Origin: a bacterium
GTDB taxonomy: Bacteria; Spirochaetota; Spirochaetia; Treponematales; Rectinemataceae
Length of the DNA stretch: 34,454 nt
Direction of reading: 5' to 3'
NCBI GenBank assembly: GCA_021779995.1
Contig: JAJXZP010000024.1
Span: 1-34,454 of the forward strand
Part shown: one piece after another, positions 22,392 through 30,603 of the stretch
Layout of the letters: each line of letters begins with the position of its first letter
Position numbering within the stretch: position 1 is the first letter of the stretch
Made by a program: the position numbers and the translations under genes
Notes under the pieces: generated by a model
What the model was told of the DNA's origin: nothing
Database searches by the model: none
Seen by the model: only the letters and a program-made list of their open reading frames with translations

Positions 22392-23567
22392 ATGAAGCGA
22401 CGTTTCGGTTACGCGCAGATTCTGTTCGCTGTTTTTGCGATCTTCGGGCTTGTGGGGCTGAGCGCCCAGGTCAGCTCGCTCAGGATCGCCAAGCCCGTGA
22501 GGCTGAGTATCATCGATGTCGCGGGCAATCTCCAGCTGTCCAAGCCCGCCATCGAGGAGTTCAAGGCGGCCAATCCCAACCTCGTCTCGGACATCGAGTA
22601 CATCCAGCTCACCGCCCCCGAGCTCCCCTCCAAGATCAAGGCCCAGCAGATGGCCGGCAACGTCGACACCACGCTCGTGCTCACGGGCTACGACGCCATG
22701 GCCTCGGGCGTGGATCAGGGCATCTACGAAAAGATCATGCCGAAGTACGCGGCGGATTTCAAAGGCCTGCTCAATAAGTATGTGCCGGGAGCCAAGGCGG
22801 CCTACGATCTCTTCGACGGCTACGGCATCACCTTCACCTTCTGCCCCGGCGGCCCCATGCTGACCTACAACCCGGACAAGGTGCCCAATCCGCCCAGGAC
22901 CGCCGCCGAGCTTCTCGCCTGGGCGAAGGCCAATCCCGGAAGGTTCATCTACGCCCGCCCCGCCAACTCGGGCCCCGGCCGCGCCTTCCTCATGGGCCTG
23001 CCCTACATTCTCGGCGACAAGAACCCGAAGGATCCCAGGACCTGGGACAAGACCTGGGCCTTCCTCGAGCAACTCGGCAAGTACATCGACTACTATCCCT
23101 CGGGCACCGGCATCACCTTCAAGGAGCTGGCCGAAGGCACCCGCTGGATGGTCGCGAGCCATCTGGGCTGGGACATGAACGAGCGCATCCTGGGAACGAT
23201 TCCGCCTAACTTCCAGGGCTATCTGCTCGACCATACGACCTGGGTGACCGACGCCCATTTCATGGCCATCCCCAAGGGCCTCGACAAGGATAGGCTGGCC
23301 GTGACCCTCGAGCTCATGAAGTGGCTCATGTCGCCCAAGGCCCAGGCCGTGACCTACGACGACGGCTACTTCTATCCCGGCCCCGCGATCAAGGGCGTGC
23401 CCCTCAGCATGGCCCCCGAGAAGAGCCAGGCCAGGATCCGCCCGGCCATGAGGCCCGCGTACGACAAGGCCGTAGCCGACCTGCCCTCCACCACCCAGCT
23501 CGACCCGGCCGCCATGGTGACGGCCTTCGACATGTGGGACAAGCTCGTGGGCTCCCAGAGCCACTAG
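22392..23567 (+). CDS. ABC transporter extracellular solute-binding protein
   Basis: 391 residues. The true start is ATG 22392, five bases after a perfect AGGAGG; the track start 22344 coincides with the predicted transcription start. The signal peptide MKRRFGYAQILFAVFAIFGLV ends near LSA, and no lipobox Cys is seen. The mature part resembles family 1/6 binding proteins of the PotD/YnjB type: LRIAKPVRLSIIDVAGN at the start, and LLAWAKANPGRFIYARPAN and LKWLM-like segments later. It feeds the downstream ATPase and two permeases. Because the operon continues into uronate enzymes, a hexuronate or a short oligo-uronide is the likely ligand, but this is inference. A structured 120-nt gap separates it from the ATPase gene. 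Confidence 0.85.
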   Translation: MKRRFGYAQILFAVFAIFGLVGLSAQVSSLRIAKPVRLSIIDVAGNLQLSKPAIEEFKAANPNLVSDIEYIQLTAPELPSKIKAQQMAGNVDTTLVLTGYDAMASGVDQGIYEKIMPKYAADFKGLLNKYVPGAKAAYDLFDGYGITFTFCPGGPMLTYNPDKVPNPPRTAAELLAWAKANPGRFIYARPANSGPGRAFLMGLPYILGDKNPKDPRTWDKTWAFLEQLGKYIDYYPSGTGITFKELAEGTRWMVASHLGWDMNERILGTIPPNFQGYLLDHTTWVTDAHFMAIPKGLDKDRLAVTLELMKWLMSPKAQAVTYDDGYFYPGPAIKGVPLSMAPEKSQARIRPAMRPAYDKAVADLPSTTQLDPAAMVTAFDMWDKLVGSQSH

Positions 23568-23576
23568 AATCTCATA

Positions 23577-23672
23577 CGGGAAGGGCGCGATCGCCGAGAG
23601 ATGGGTTTGGCCCCGGCCGAGCCCATCGCTTGACGATCGTCGCCGTCGCGTAGCGACGGTCGCGCCCTCCCG
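23577..23672 (+). other. cloverleaf-like palindromic element between binding protein and ATPase genes
   Basis: Outer arms CGGGAAGGGCGCGA (23577-23590) and TCGCGCCCTCCCG (23660-23672) pair over 13 bp with one bulged A. Inside are two further hairpins: GATGGG/CCCATC (23600-23627) around GGCC-CC-GGCC, and CCGTCGC-GTA-GCGACGG (23643-23659). No U-run follows. It may protect the upstream mRNA, attenuate the operon, or be a REP/MITE-like repeat. Confidence 0.65.
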
Positions 23673-23689
23673 ACAGGCGCGGAGAACCC

Positions 23690-24865
23690 ATGAAAGACTT
23701 CAAGCATATTTCCGTCAGGCGGATGACCAAGCGTTTCGGCGACAAAACCGCCCTCCATGAATTTTCGCTCGCCTTCGACAAGGGCGAGTTCGTGACCTTC
23801 CTCGGGCCCTCGGGCTGCGGCAAGTCGACGGCGCTCAACTGCATCACGGGCCTCATCCCCATCTCCGGCGGCGAGATCTTCATCGACGACGAGTGCATCG
23901 ACGATTCCCGGAACAAAGTCGCTCCCGAGAAGCGCGAGTTCGGCATGGTGTTCCAGAACTACGCCCTGTTCCCCCACTTGAGCGTCTTCGACAATGTCGC
24001 CTTCGGCCTGCGGCTCCGCAAGCACACCAAGAAGAGCGTCAAGGAAAAGGTCGATACCGCGCTCAGGCTCGTGCATCTCGAGGGCTACGGTTCCAAGTTT
24101 CCCGCGCAGATGTCCGGCGGAGAGCAGCAGCGCGTGGCCATAGCGCGCTGCATCGTCCTCGAGCCGCGGCTGCTCCTGCTCGACGAGCCCCTGTCCAACC
24201 TGGACGCCAAGCTGCGGGTGGAGCTGCGCTACGAGCTCAAGGCTCTCCACGAGCGGCTGCGCGTGACCACCATCTACGTGACCCACGACCAGACCGAGGC
24301 CCTCGCCCTCTCCGATCGCATCGTCGTCATGCGCGCCGGGAAGATCCAGCAGGTCGGCACGCCCGAGGAGGTGTTCTCCGATCCGGCCAATCTCTTCGTC
24401 GCCGACTTCATGGGCTTCAAGAACATGTGGAAGGCGAAGATCGAGTCGCTCTCGCAGTCGCCCGACCATCTCGACGCGGTCGTGAAGACCGCGGGCGGAA
24501 GTCTCCGCGCCCATCTTCGCTACCCCGAGGGGGATCCGCGGCGCTCCGCCCTGGTGGCGGCCCAGGCCTCGGGGAAACCCGTCGTCACCGCGATCCGGCC
24601 AGAGGACATACTCCTGCACGCTCAGGCGGGCATGAACCTGCTCTCCTGCACGTCCACCTTGGTCGAATACCTGGGCCAGCAGAGCCAGGTGAGCGCCTGC
24701 TTCGACGCCTCCACGCCCGAGGGCGCGGCCGACCGGATCGACTTCCGCAGCTCGGATCGAGTCGAGGAAGGGCGAGGCCTCGAGCTCGGCGTGGCCCCGG
24801 ACAAGCTGCTCCTGTTCCCGGAGCTGGACACGATCGCGTCGACGGTCGAGGAAGGCTCGCCGTGA
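23690..24865 (+). CDS. ABC transporter ATPase (PotA/UgpC type)
   Basis: 391 residues. One ABC domain (about 8-240) has Walker A GPSGCGKST, the Q-loop FQNYALFPHLSV, signature MSGGEQQRVAIAR, Walker B LLLLDEPLSNLD and the switch His in VTHDQTEA. A C-terminal TOBE-like region (about 270-390) follows, as in ATPases of putrescine, glycerol-phosphate and sugar importers. It energises the importer with the upstream binding protein and the two following permeases. It overlaps the first permease as GTGA, suggesting translational coupling. The start ATG follows GCGGAGAACCC. The substrate is not readable from this protein. Confidence 0.92.
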   Translation: MKDFKHISVRRMTKRFGDKTALHEFSLAFDKGEFVTFLGPSGCGKSTALNCITGLIPISGGEIFIDDECIDDSRNKVAPEKREFGMVFQNYALFPHLSVFDNVAFGLRLRKHTKKSVKEKVDTALRLVHLEGYGSKFPAQMSGGEQQRVAIARCIVLEPRLLLLDEPLSNLDAKLRVELRYELKALHERLRVTTIYVTHDQTEALALSDRIVVMRAGKIQQVGTPEEVFSDPANLFVADFMGFKNMWKAKIESLSQSPDHLDAVVKTAGGSLRAHLRYPEGDPRRSALVAAQASGKPVVTAIRPEDILLHAQAGMNLLSCTSTLVEYLGQQSQVSACFDASTPEGAADRIDFRSSDRVEEGRGLELGVAPDKLLLFPELDTIASTVEEGSP

Positions 24866-25719
24866 GTTCCGCGTCCAAGAGCGGCTCCAAGGTGCTCCTG
24901 GCGCCGGCCATAGCCTTCCTCGTCCTGCTCTTCCTCTATCCCTTCGCCTACGGCCTGTACCTCAGCTTCACCAAGGCGGACGGCGGGGCGACCTTCGCCA
25001 ATTACGTCCGCTTCTTCAAGGACCCCTGGGACTTCCGCACGATCTGGACCACGCTCTGGATCTCGCTTCCCATCACCTTCATCAACGTGGGGCTCGCCAT
25101 TCCCTTCGCCTACTACATGCGGCGGGGAATGAAGGGCGAAAAGACGATAACCTTCTTCCTCATCGTCCCCATCACCCTGGGCGCCGTGCTCATCTCCGAG
25201 GGCATGCTCAGCTACATGGGGCCGCGCGGCTGGCTCAACCAGTTCCTGATGGCGATCGGCCTGGTGCACCATCCCGTGCGCTTCACCCACAACTATCTCG
25301 GCGTGGTCATATCGCTCGGGCTGTCGGGCTTTCCCTACGCCTTCCTCATGCTCCTGGGCTACGTCTCGGGGATCAACCCTGATCTCGAAAAAGCCAGCCA
25401 GATGCTCGGCGCCTCCAAGTTCCAGACCTTCTGGAAGATCCTTTTCCCGCTCATGGTGCCGGGCGTCGCGATAGCGTTCTGCCTCAACTTCGTCATGGCC
25501 TTCTCGGTCTTTCCCTCGGCGGTCCTGCTCGGCCAGCCTTCGGGGCCCACGCGGGTCATCGCCATCGCGGCCTACCAATGGGCCTTCGAGAAATTCAACT
25601 TCAACGCCGCGTCGGCCATTTCCATGATCATGGCGGCGATTGAGCTCATCGTCATCACCCTCGTGCTCGTGTGGCGGGGCCGGATGTACAAGGGCGCGTC
25701 GATCGTGGGAAAGGGGTGA
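24862..25719 (+). CDS. ABC transporter permease (first, PotB-like)
   Basis: 285 residues from GTG 24862, which overlaps the ATPase stop (GTGA) and follows AGGAAGG. The ORF track shows it only fused to a shadow frame. About six membrane segments of the BPD_transp_1 fold are seen, starting LLAPAIAFLVLLFLYPFAYG. The cytoplasmic EAA-like loop reads EKASQMLGASKFQTFWKILFPLMVPG, the site for docking on the ATPase. It forms the importer channel with the next permease, whose start is 5 nt after this stop. Substrate inferred from operon context to be a uronate or related compound. Confidence 0.88.
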   Translation: MSSASKSGSKVLLAPAIAFLVLLFLYPFAYGLYLSFTKADGGATFANYVRFFKDPWDFRTIWTTLWISLPITFINVGLAIPFAYYMRRGMKGEKTITFFLIVPITLGAVLISEGMLSYMGPRGWLNQFLMAIGLVHHPVRFTHNYLGVVISLGLSGFPYAFLMLLGYVSGINPDLEKASQMLGASKFQTFWKILFPLMVPGVAIAFCLNFVMAFSVFPSAVLLGQPSGPTRVIAIAAYQWAFEKFNFNAASAISMIMAAIELIVITLVLVWRGRMYKGASIVGKG

Positions 25720-25724
25720 GCGAC

Positions 25725-26540
25725 ATGCGATCGAAGCTCAAGCTCTCGAGTATCCTGTTCGCCGCGGCGATGGTCGTCTACGTGGCCAACGTCCTCGGCA
25801 TACTATTCACGGTCGTCCTGAACTCGATCTCGAAGGATTGGTTCAGGGGAGTCTTCCCGAAGATCTTCACGGGCGACTGGTACCGCTACGTGTCGCGCGA
25901 CCACGACATCGGCAGCCTCATGTTCGTCACCTTCACGGTCGCGTTCCTGGACGTCCTCATCGCGCTGGCCGTGGCCTTCCCCGCGGCCTACGTGCTCGCC
26001 CGCAAGGAGTTTCGCGGCAAGGGGCTCCTGCTCTCGCTCTTTCTCCTGCCCATGATCGTGCCGCCCATGGCCTACGGCATTCCCCTGGCCATGCTCTGCT
26101 ACAAGTTCCATCTCGCGGCGCGGCTCTCGGGCGTGATCCTCGTGAACCTCGTGCCCATCGTGCCCTTCATGATCCTCATCCTCATGCCCTTCATCGAGCA
26201 GGTTGGGACGAACCTCGAGTCGGCCGCCGTGATGCTCGGCGCCAAGCGCTGGACCATCTTCCGGAAGATTCTCGTGCCCTTGACCGTGCCGGGCATCCTC
26301 ACGGCCGGCATACTCTCGATCGTCAAGACGATTTCGATGTTCGACCTGACCTATCTCGTGGCCGGAGGCAACACGCAGACCATAGTCGTCGCCCTGTACG
26401 CCGACGCCTACGCCGCGGGGGCGCGGCCGCCCCAGGCGGTCGACGCGCTCGCCGTGATCTACTTCCTGACGGCCATGATATGTCTCCTCGTCGCGCTCAA
26501 ATTCGTCAGTCCGACGCAGATGGTGTTCAAGCTGAAATGA
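25725..26540 (+). CDS. ABC transporter permease (second, PotC-like)
   Basis: 271 residues from ATG 25725, preceded by AAGGGGTGAG; the track start at 25671 lies inside the previous gene and adds a non-family leader. Six hydrophobic segments are visible, with the EAA loop ESAAVMLGAKRWTIFRKILVP and a DLTYLVAGG segment near the end, as in BPD_transp_1 permeases. It is the heterodimer partner of the preceding permease. Its stop overlaps the start of the AGE-family gene (ATGA), which ties transport to catabolism in one translationally coupled unit. Confidence 0.88.
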   Translation: MRSKLKLSSILFAAAMVVYVANVLGILFTVVLNSISKDWFRGVFPKIFTGDWYRYVSRDHDIGSLMFVTFTVAFLDVLIALAVAFPAAYVLARKEFRGKGLLLSLFLLPMIVPPMAYGIPLAMLCYKFHLAARLSGVILVNLVPIVPFMILILMPFIEQVGTNLESAAVMLGAKRWTIFRKILVPLTVPGILTAGILSIVKTISMFDLTYLVAGGNTQTIVVALYADAYAAGARPPQAVDALAVIYFLTAMICLLVALKFVSPTQMVFKLK

Positions 26541-27721
26541 GGGTTCCCGGTCTGGATTCCGCGGCGATCTGCGCCCAGTGGCGCGACCGCCTGCCGCTGG
26601 GCGCCTTCGGCTACGCCGAGGAAATCGACGATTCGTGGCGCGACGTCGGCGGGCCGACGCGGAGCATGCTCGCGCAGGCGCGGCTCGCCTATGTCTTCAC
26701 GCATGCGGGCATTCTCGGCGATGCGGCCTGCGCGACCGCGGGAGCCGAGGCCGTCGCGCGCATGCAAAGCCTGTTCTGGCGGGCCGAAGACCGGGGCTGG
26801 GCGCGCGCGATAGGAGCGTCGGGCGAGATCGCCGACCGTGTGATCGATACCTACGAACAGGCTTTCGGGCTGCTGGCCCTGGCCTGGCAGTATCGCGCCA
26901 CCGGGAATGACGCGATGCGGGCCCTCGCCCGCGTCGCGACCGAGGGGCTGCGCGACGCCGCGGGAGATGCGGCGGAGTTAGGCTATCCCGAAGCGCGCGG
27001 CGGGATGGTGGGCGGATCGGCCGACGGCGGCTTTCCGCGCGGCAGCCCGCCGCGGCGTCGGCAAAACCCGCACATGCACCTGCTCGAAGCCTTCCTGGCC
27101 TGGCATTCGGCCGACCCTTCGGGCCCCTGGCTCGACCTGGCGCGGGAGATCGTCGAACTCTTCCGAAGACGGTTCCGCGACCCTGCGGATGGAACGCTTT
27201 GCGAGCACTTCGACCAGGAGTGGCGCCCGGCGGCGGGCGATGCGGGAAGACTCAGGGAGCCCGGCCATCATTTCGAGTGGGTCTGGCTGCTAAGAAGATA
27301 TTACGAGGCGAGCGCGGACGACTCGGTGTTCTCGGATGCCGAAAGATTGTATTCCTTCGCCAAGGATCGCGGCGTCGACGTCGACGGCGTGGCTTTCGAC
27401 GCCGTCCACGCGGATGGCAGCGTCGTGGCCGACACGAAACTGCTCTGGCCCCAGACGGAAATGCTCAAGGCGCATCTGGCCTGGTACGAATGGACGCGGG
27501 ATCCCGGAGCCCGGGAGCTCGCGCATCGAACCTTGGCCGCCATCGGCGATTTCTACATGATCCCGGACAGCGCCCTGTGGCGCGGCAAGCTCGATCGAGC
27601 GAGGATGCCGGTGTCTCAGCCGGTCCTTTCACGCCTCCTGTACCACCTTTTCGTCGCCCTCTCGGAGGCCGAGAGGGTGCTGGAGAGCGCGGCGAGTATC
27701 TCTCCCGCGGGGGCGGTATAG
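26537..27721 (+). CDS. AGE-family (N-acylglucosamine 2-epimerase-like) sugar epimerase/isomerase
   Basis: 394 residues, alpha/alpha-barrel family. Conserved features are the RRRQNPHMHLLEAFLAW motif (173-189, His at 179 and 181), FDQEWRP (225-231), PGHHFEWVWLL with catalytic-type His (242-252) and LLWPQTE later. Known members include N-acylglucosamine 2-epimerase, mannose isomerase, YihS-type aldose-ketose isomerases and cellobiose 2-epimerase; which of these applies cannot be decided from sequence alone. The start ATG overlaps the permease stop, with only a weak ribosome site, so it probably relies on coupling. Its place directly after the transporter suggests it acts early on the imported sugar. 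Confidence 0.85.
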   Translation: MRVPGLDSAAICAQWRDRLPLGAFGYAEEIDDSWRDVGGPTRSMLAQARLAYVFTHAGILGDAACATAGAEAVARMQSLFWRAEDRGWARAIGASGEIADRVIDTYEQAFGLLALAWQYRATGNDAMRALARVATEGLRDAAGDAAELGYPEARGGMVGGSADGGFPRGSPPRRRQNPHMHLLEAFLAWHSADPSGPWLDLAREIVELFRRRFRDPADGTLCEHFDQEWRPAAGDAGRLREPGHHFEWVWLLRRYYEASADDSVFSDAERLYSFAKDRGVDVDGVAFDAVHADGSVVADTKLLWPQTEMLKAHLAWYEWTRDPGARELAHRTLAAIGDFYMIPDSALWRGKLDRARMPVSQPVLSRLLYHLFVALSEAERVLESAASISPAGAV

Positions 27722-27723
27722 GC

Positions 27724-28491
27724 ATGGCCCACAGCCCGCGCGTCGAGTCGATCCTCGCGATCATCTCGCGAAAGCGCAGCGTCTCCGTGCTCGAGCTGAA
27801 GGAACGGCTCGGCGTCTCCGAGGTGACGATCCGCAAGGACCTGGACTACCTCGAGAGCGAAGGCATCATCGTGCGCACCCACGGGGGCGCGACCATGGCC
27901 GAAGACCAGCGCGTCATGCGCCCCGTGGGCATGCGCGAGGGCCTGCGCCAGGAGGAGAAGAACGCCATCGCCCGCTCCGCCCGGGAGTACGTCGCCGAGG
28001 GAGAGACCATTTTCCTCGACGCGGGCACGACCTGCCGCGCCATCGCGCACGAGCTTCGCGGCATGAGTCTCCAGGTGGTCACCACGTCCTTCGACGTGAT
28101 CGAGGAGCTGGCCGACGCCGAGGGAATCTCGCTGTACTGTCCCGGCGGCAGCCTCCGCCGCGAGTCGCGCTGTTTCATCGGCCCGGCGGCGATCGAGGCC
28201 CTGGAAAACATCCAGGTCCAGAGCTGCTTCCTCGGGGCGACGGGCTTCACGAGCGGCGGGAATTTCGCGACCCAGAACGCCAACGAGGCGCAGATCAAGC
28301 GGCAGGTGCTCAAGATGTCCAAACGCCGGATCATCGCTGCCGACTCGAGCAAGTACGGCGTCAGCGCGTTCTCGATCTACGCGAGGCCGGGCGACGTCGA
28401 TCTGCTCATCACGGATTCGGGCTTCGTCGACTCGGGGCAGCTGCTCTCGCTCGGCATCGAGGTGCTGCTGGCTCCGCCGGGAGAGTCCTGA
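27724..28491 (+). CDS. DeoR-family transcriptional regulator
   Basis: 255 residues. The N-terminal winged helix (1-60) has VLELKERLGVSEVTIRKDLDYLE and IVRTHGGA, the DeoR signature. The C-terminal sugar-phosphate sensor domain (about 75-235) carries IFLDAGTTCRAIAHEL, VVTTSFDVIEEL and a late AADSSKYG motif, as in DeoR regulators that respond to phosphorylated sugars. It probably represses the operon it sits in and perhaps the divergent larA-uxaE pair; candidate operators lie at 22126-22180. It starts 2 nt after the AGE gene and ends 1 nt before the PFK gene. A phosphorylated effector would fit the neighbouring PFK-family kinase. Confidence 0.92.
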   Translation: MAHSPRVESILAIISRKRSVSVLELKERLGVSEVTIRKDLDYLESEGIIVRTHGGATMAEDQRVMRPVGMREGLRQEEKNAIARSAREYVAEGETIFLDAGTTCRAIAHELRGMSLQVVTTSFDVIEELADAEGISLYCPGGSLRRESRCFIGPAAIEALENIQVQSCFLGATGFTSGGNFATQNANEAQIKRQVLKMSKRRIIAADSSKYGVSAFSIYARPGDVDLLITDSGFVDSGQLLSLGIEVLLAPPGES

Positions 28492-28492
28492 C

Positions 28493-29719
28493 ATGCGGCT
28501 CGCCAACTTCCTCGTCGCCCAGTCGGGCGGACCGACCGCGGTCCTCAACGCCAGCGCCGCGGGGGCCGCCCTGGCCGCCCTGAGCCTGCGCGGGGTGGGG
28601 AATGTCTGGGCCGCCCGGGAAGGTCTCCTGGGCCTGTTCGACGACGATCTGATCGACCTCAGGGCCGAGGGCCGCAGGAGCCTTCGCGCCCTCGCGCGGG
28701 TTCCCGGAGCCGCCTTCGGATCGTGCCGGCGAGGCCTGGCTGACGAGCTCGACCGCGAGCGCGCGCTCGCGCAGCTGAGGCGGCGCGACGTGCGGCTCCT
28801 CCTCTACATCGGCGGCAACGACTCGATGCGGACCGCCGCCGACATCGACACGCTCGCGCGAGACTCGGGCTACGAGCTCGTCGTGGTGGGCGTCCCCAAG
28901 ACCATAGACAACGACCTTTTGGCCACGGATCACTGCCCCGGCTACGGCAGCGCGGCCAGGTACGTCGCGACGACGGTGATGGAGGCCGGCCTCGACACCG
29001 AGGCCCTGTCGAGCTCCGACCGCGTCAACGTGATCGAAACCATGGGCCGGGACTCGGGCTGGCTCGCGGCCGCCTCGACCCTGGGCCGGCGGGAGCCGGG
29101 CGAGGCGCCGAACCTGGTGCTCCTGCCCGAGTCGGTCTTCGACGAGGAGCGCTTCTGCGCCGCCGTGGAGGCCTCGCTCAGCCGGCTCGGACGCTGCGTC
29201 GTGGCCGTGGCCGAGGGCGTCAAGCGGGCGGACGGTTCCTACCTGAGCGCCCAGGGAGGGCCCTTCGGCGCCGATCACTTCGGGAACGTGCAGCTCGGGG
29301 GCGCCGCTCTCGCCGTGAAGGCCGTCGTCGAGGCGCGGCTGGGAGCCAAGACGAGATATTCCATCCCTTCGACCGCGCAACGCGTCGCCGGGCACTGGGC
29401 CTCGGGCCGGGACCTTGCGGAGGCCGCGGAGGCGGGAAGGGCCGCGGTGAAGCTGGCCGCCCGGGGGGAGGGAGGCCGGATGGTCACCCTGGAGCGCGTC
29501 TCCGACTCGCCCTATCGCTGCCGCACGGGGAGCGTCGGCCTCGGCGAGGTGGCCGGCAAGACCAGGACCTTCCCCGCCGCATGGCTGAGCGACAACGGCA
29601 TGGACGTCGACGAAGCCTTCGCGGCCTACGCCTTGCCCCTGGTCGCCGGCGAATCCCGCCCGAAGTTGCGCGACGGGCTTCCCGAATATCCGCGTTTGAG
29701 ATCGAGACCGTCAGACTGA
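28493..29719 (+). CDS. 6-phosphofructokinase family protein, PPi-dependent type
   Basis: 408 residues. PFK motifs are GGNDS (107-111), PKTIDND (135-141, catalytic Asp) and MGRDSGW (184-190). Asp110 and Lys136 occupy positions that are Gly in ATP-PFKs and Asp/Lys in PPi-PFKs, so pyrophosphate is the expected phosphoryl donor. The residue before Asp110 is Asn rather than the usual Asp. The ordinary reaction is fructose 6-phosphate + PPi to fructose 1,6-bisphosphate. However, the gene lies in a uronate operon between DeoR and an SDR, so another sugar or sugar-acid phosphate is possible. Starts 1 nt after the DeoR stop, with GGGAGAG upstream. Confidence 0.85.
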   Translation: MRLANFLVAQSGGPTAVLNASAAGAALAALSLRGVGNVWAAREGLLGLFDDDLIDLRAEGRRSLRALARVPGAAFGSCRRGLADELDRERALAQLRRRDVRLLLYIGGNDSMRTAADIDTLARDSGYELVVVGVPKTIDNDLLATDHCPGYGSAARYVATTVMEAGLDTEALSSSDRVNVIETMGRDSGWLAAASTLGRREPGEAPNLVLLPESVFDEERFCAAVEASLSRLGRCVVAVAEGVKRADGSYLSAQGGPFGADHFGNVQLGGAALAVKAVVEARLGAKTRYSIPSTAQRVAGHWASGRDLAEAAEAGRAAVKLAARGEGGRMVTLERVSDSPYRCRTGSVGLGEVAGKTRTFPAAWLSDNGMDVDEAFAAYALPLVAGESRPKLRDGLPEYPRLRSRPSD

Positions 29720-29771
29720 GCGCCGCCCGGGGCGATGCCTCGGGACGGGGCCGGAGCGAAAGGAGTTTTGG

Positions 29772-30593
29772 ATGAGTTATATAGAGGATATGTTCGGCCT
29801 GAAGGACAGCGTCGTCGTGGTGACCGGGGCGGGCGGCGCGATAGCCGGGGTCATGGCCGAGGCCTACCTGCGCGCGGGCGCCAAGGTGGCCCTGTGGCTG
29901 CACCGCGCGGAAGGCCTCGCCGCGGCCCGCGAGCGCTTCCTGCCCTTCGCGGCCGGGCCCGACTCGCTCTTCGTCGTCGCCTGCGACACGGGCGACCGCG
30001 GCCGCGTCGAGGCCGCCTACGACGAGACTGCGGCCGCCCTGGGCCATCCCGTGGTGCTCGTCAACGCGGTCGGAGGCAACCGCGGCAAGACTTCCTTCGT
30101 CGAGGCCGATCTCGGGGCCTTCGAGGACATTCTCAAGCTCAACCTGCTCGCCGGGCTCGTCGTGCCCACGCAGGTCTTCGCCTCCCGCTGGATCGCCGCC
30201 GGGCTGCGCCGTCGTTCCGTCATCAACATGACCTCGATGGGATCCTACGTTCCGCTCTCGGGCGTCTGGGCCTACGACGCCGCCAAGGCCGGGGTGCTCA
30301 ACCTGACCGTCGCCTGCGCCAAGGAGTTCGGCCCCTCGGGCATCCGGGTGAACGCGATCGCGCCGGGTTTCTTCCTCGGGCAGCAGAACTACTCGCTGCT
30401 CATAGCCGACCGCGCGACGGGCGAACTCACCCGGCGGGGCGCGGACGTCGTGGCGCGCACGCCCTTCGGCCGCTTCGGCGACCTGGACGAGCTGCGCGGC
30501 GCGGCTCTCTTCCTCGCGAGCGAACGGGCCTCGGGCTTCGTCACCGGAATTTCGGTTCCCGTCGACGGAGGCTTCCTCGCCGACAACATCTGA
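29772..30593 (+). CDS. SDR oxidoreductase, probable hexuronate reductase (D-mannonate oxidoreductase type)
   Basis: 273 residues, classical SDR. Nucleotide-binding TGAGGAIAG lies near the N-terminus (about 19-27). NAVGG replaces the usual NNAG, the catalytic Ser is in NMTSMGSYV, and Tyr/Lys are in AYDAAKAG. The C-terminal RTPFGRFGDLDELRGAALF and VTGISVPVDGGF resemble SDR-type UxuB (YjmF) proteins, which reduce D-fructuronate to D-mannonate with NAD(P)H. AAAGGAG precedes the ATG by 6 nt; the 52-nt gap before it is the largest inside this part of the operon. UxaC follows after 10 nt and would supply the keto-uronate. Reduction of tagaturonate to altronate is an alternative. Confidence 0.85.
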   Translation: MSYIEDMFGLKDSVVVVTGAGGAIAGVMAEAYLRAGAKVALWLHRAEGLAAARERFLPFAAGPDSLFVVACDTGDRGRVEAAYDETAAALGHPVVLVNAVGGNRGKTSFVEADLGAFEDILKLNLLAGLVVPTQVFASRWIAAGLRRRSVINMTSMGSYVPLSGVWAYDAAKAGVLNLTVACAKEFGPSGIRVNAIAPGFFLGQQNYSLLIADRATGELTRRGADVVARTPFGRFGDLDELRGAALFLASERASGFVTGISVPVDGGFLADNI

Positions 30594-30603
30594 AAGGCGC
30601 ATC

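Noticed and set aside
23893-25719. 608-aa ORF apparently fusing ATPase and permease
   Set aside because: The first part is a frameshifted reading of the ATPase gene. The permease has its own GTG start and ribosome site at 24862.
25640-27721. 693-aa ORF ending in the AGE epimerase
   Set aside because: The first 299 residues are an out-of-frame reading of the second permease. ATG 26537 gives the family-sized protein.
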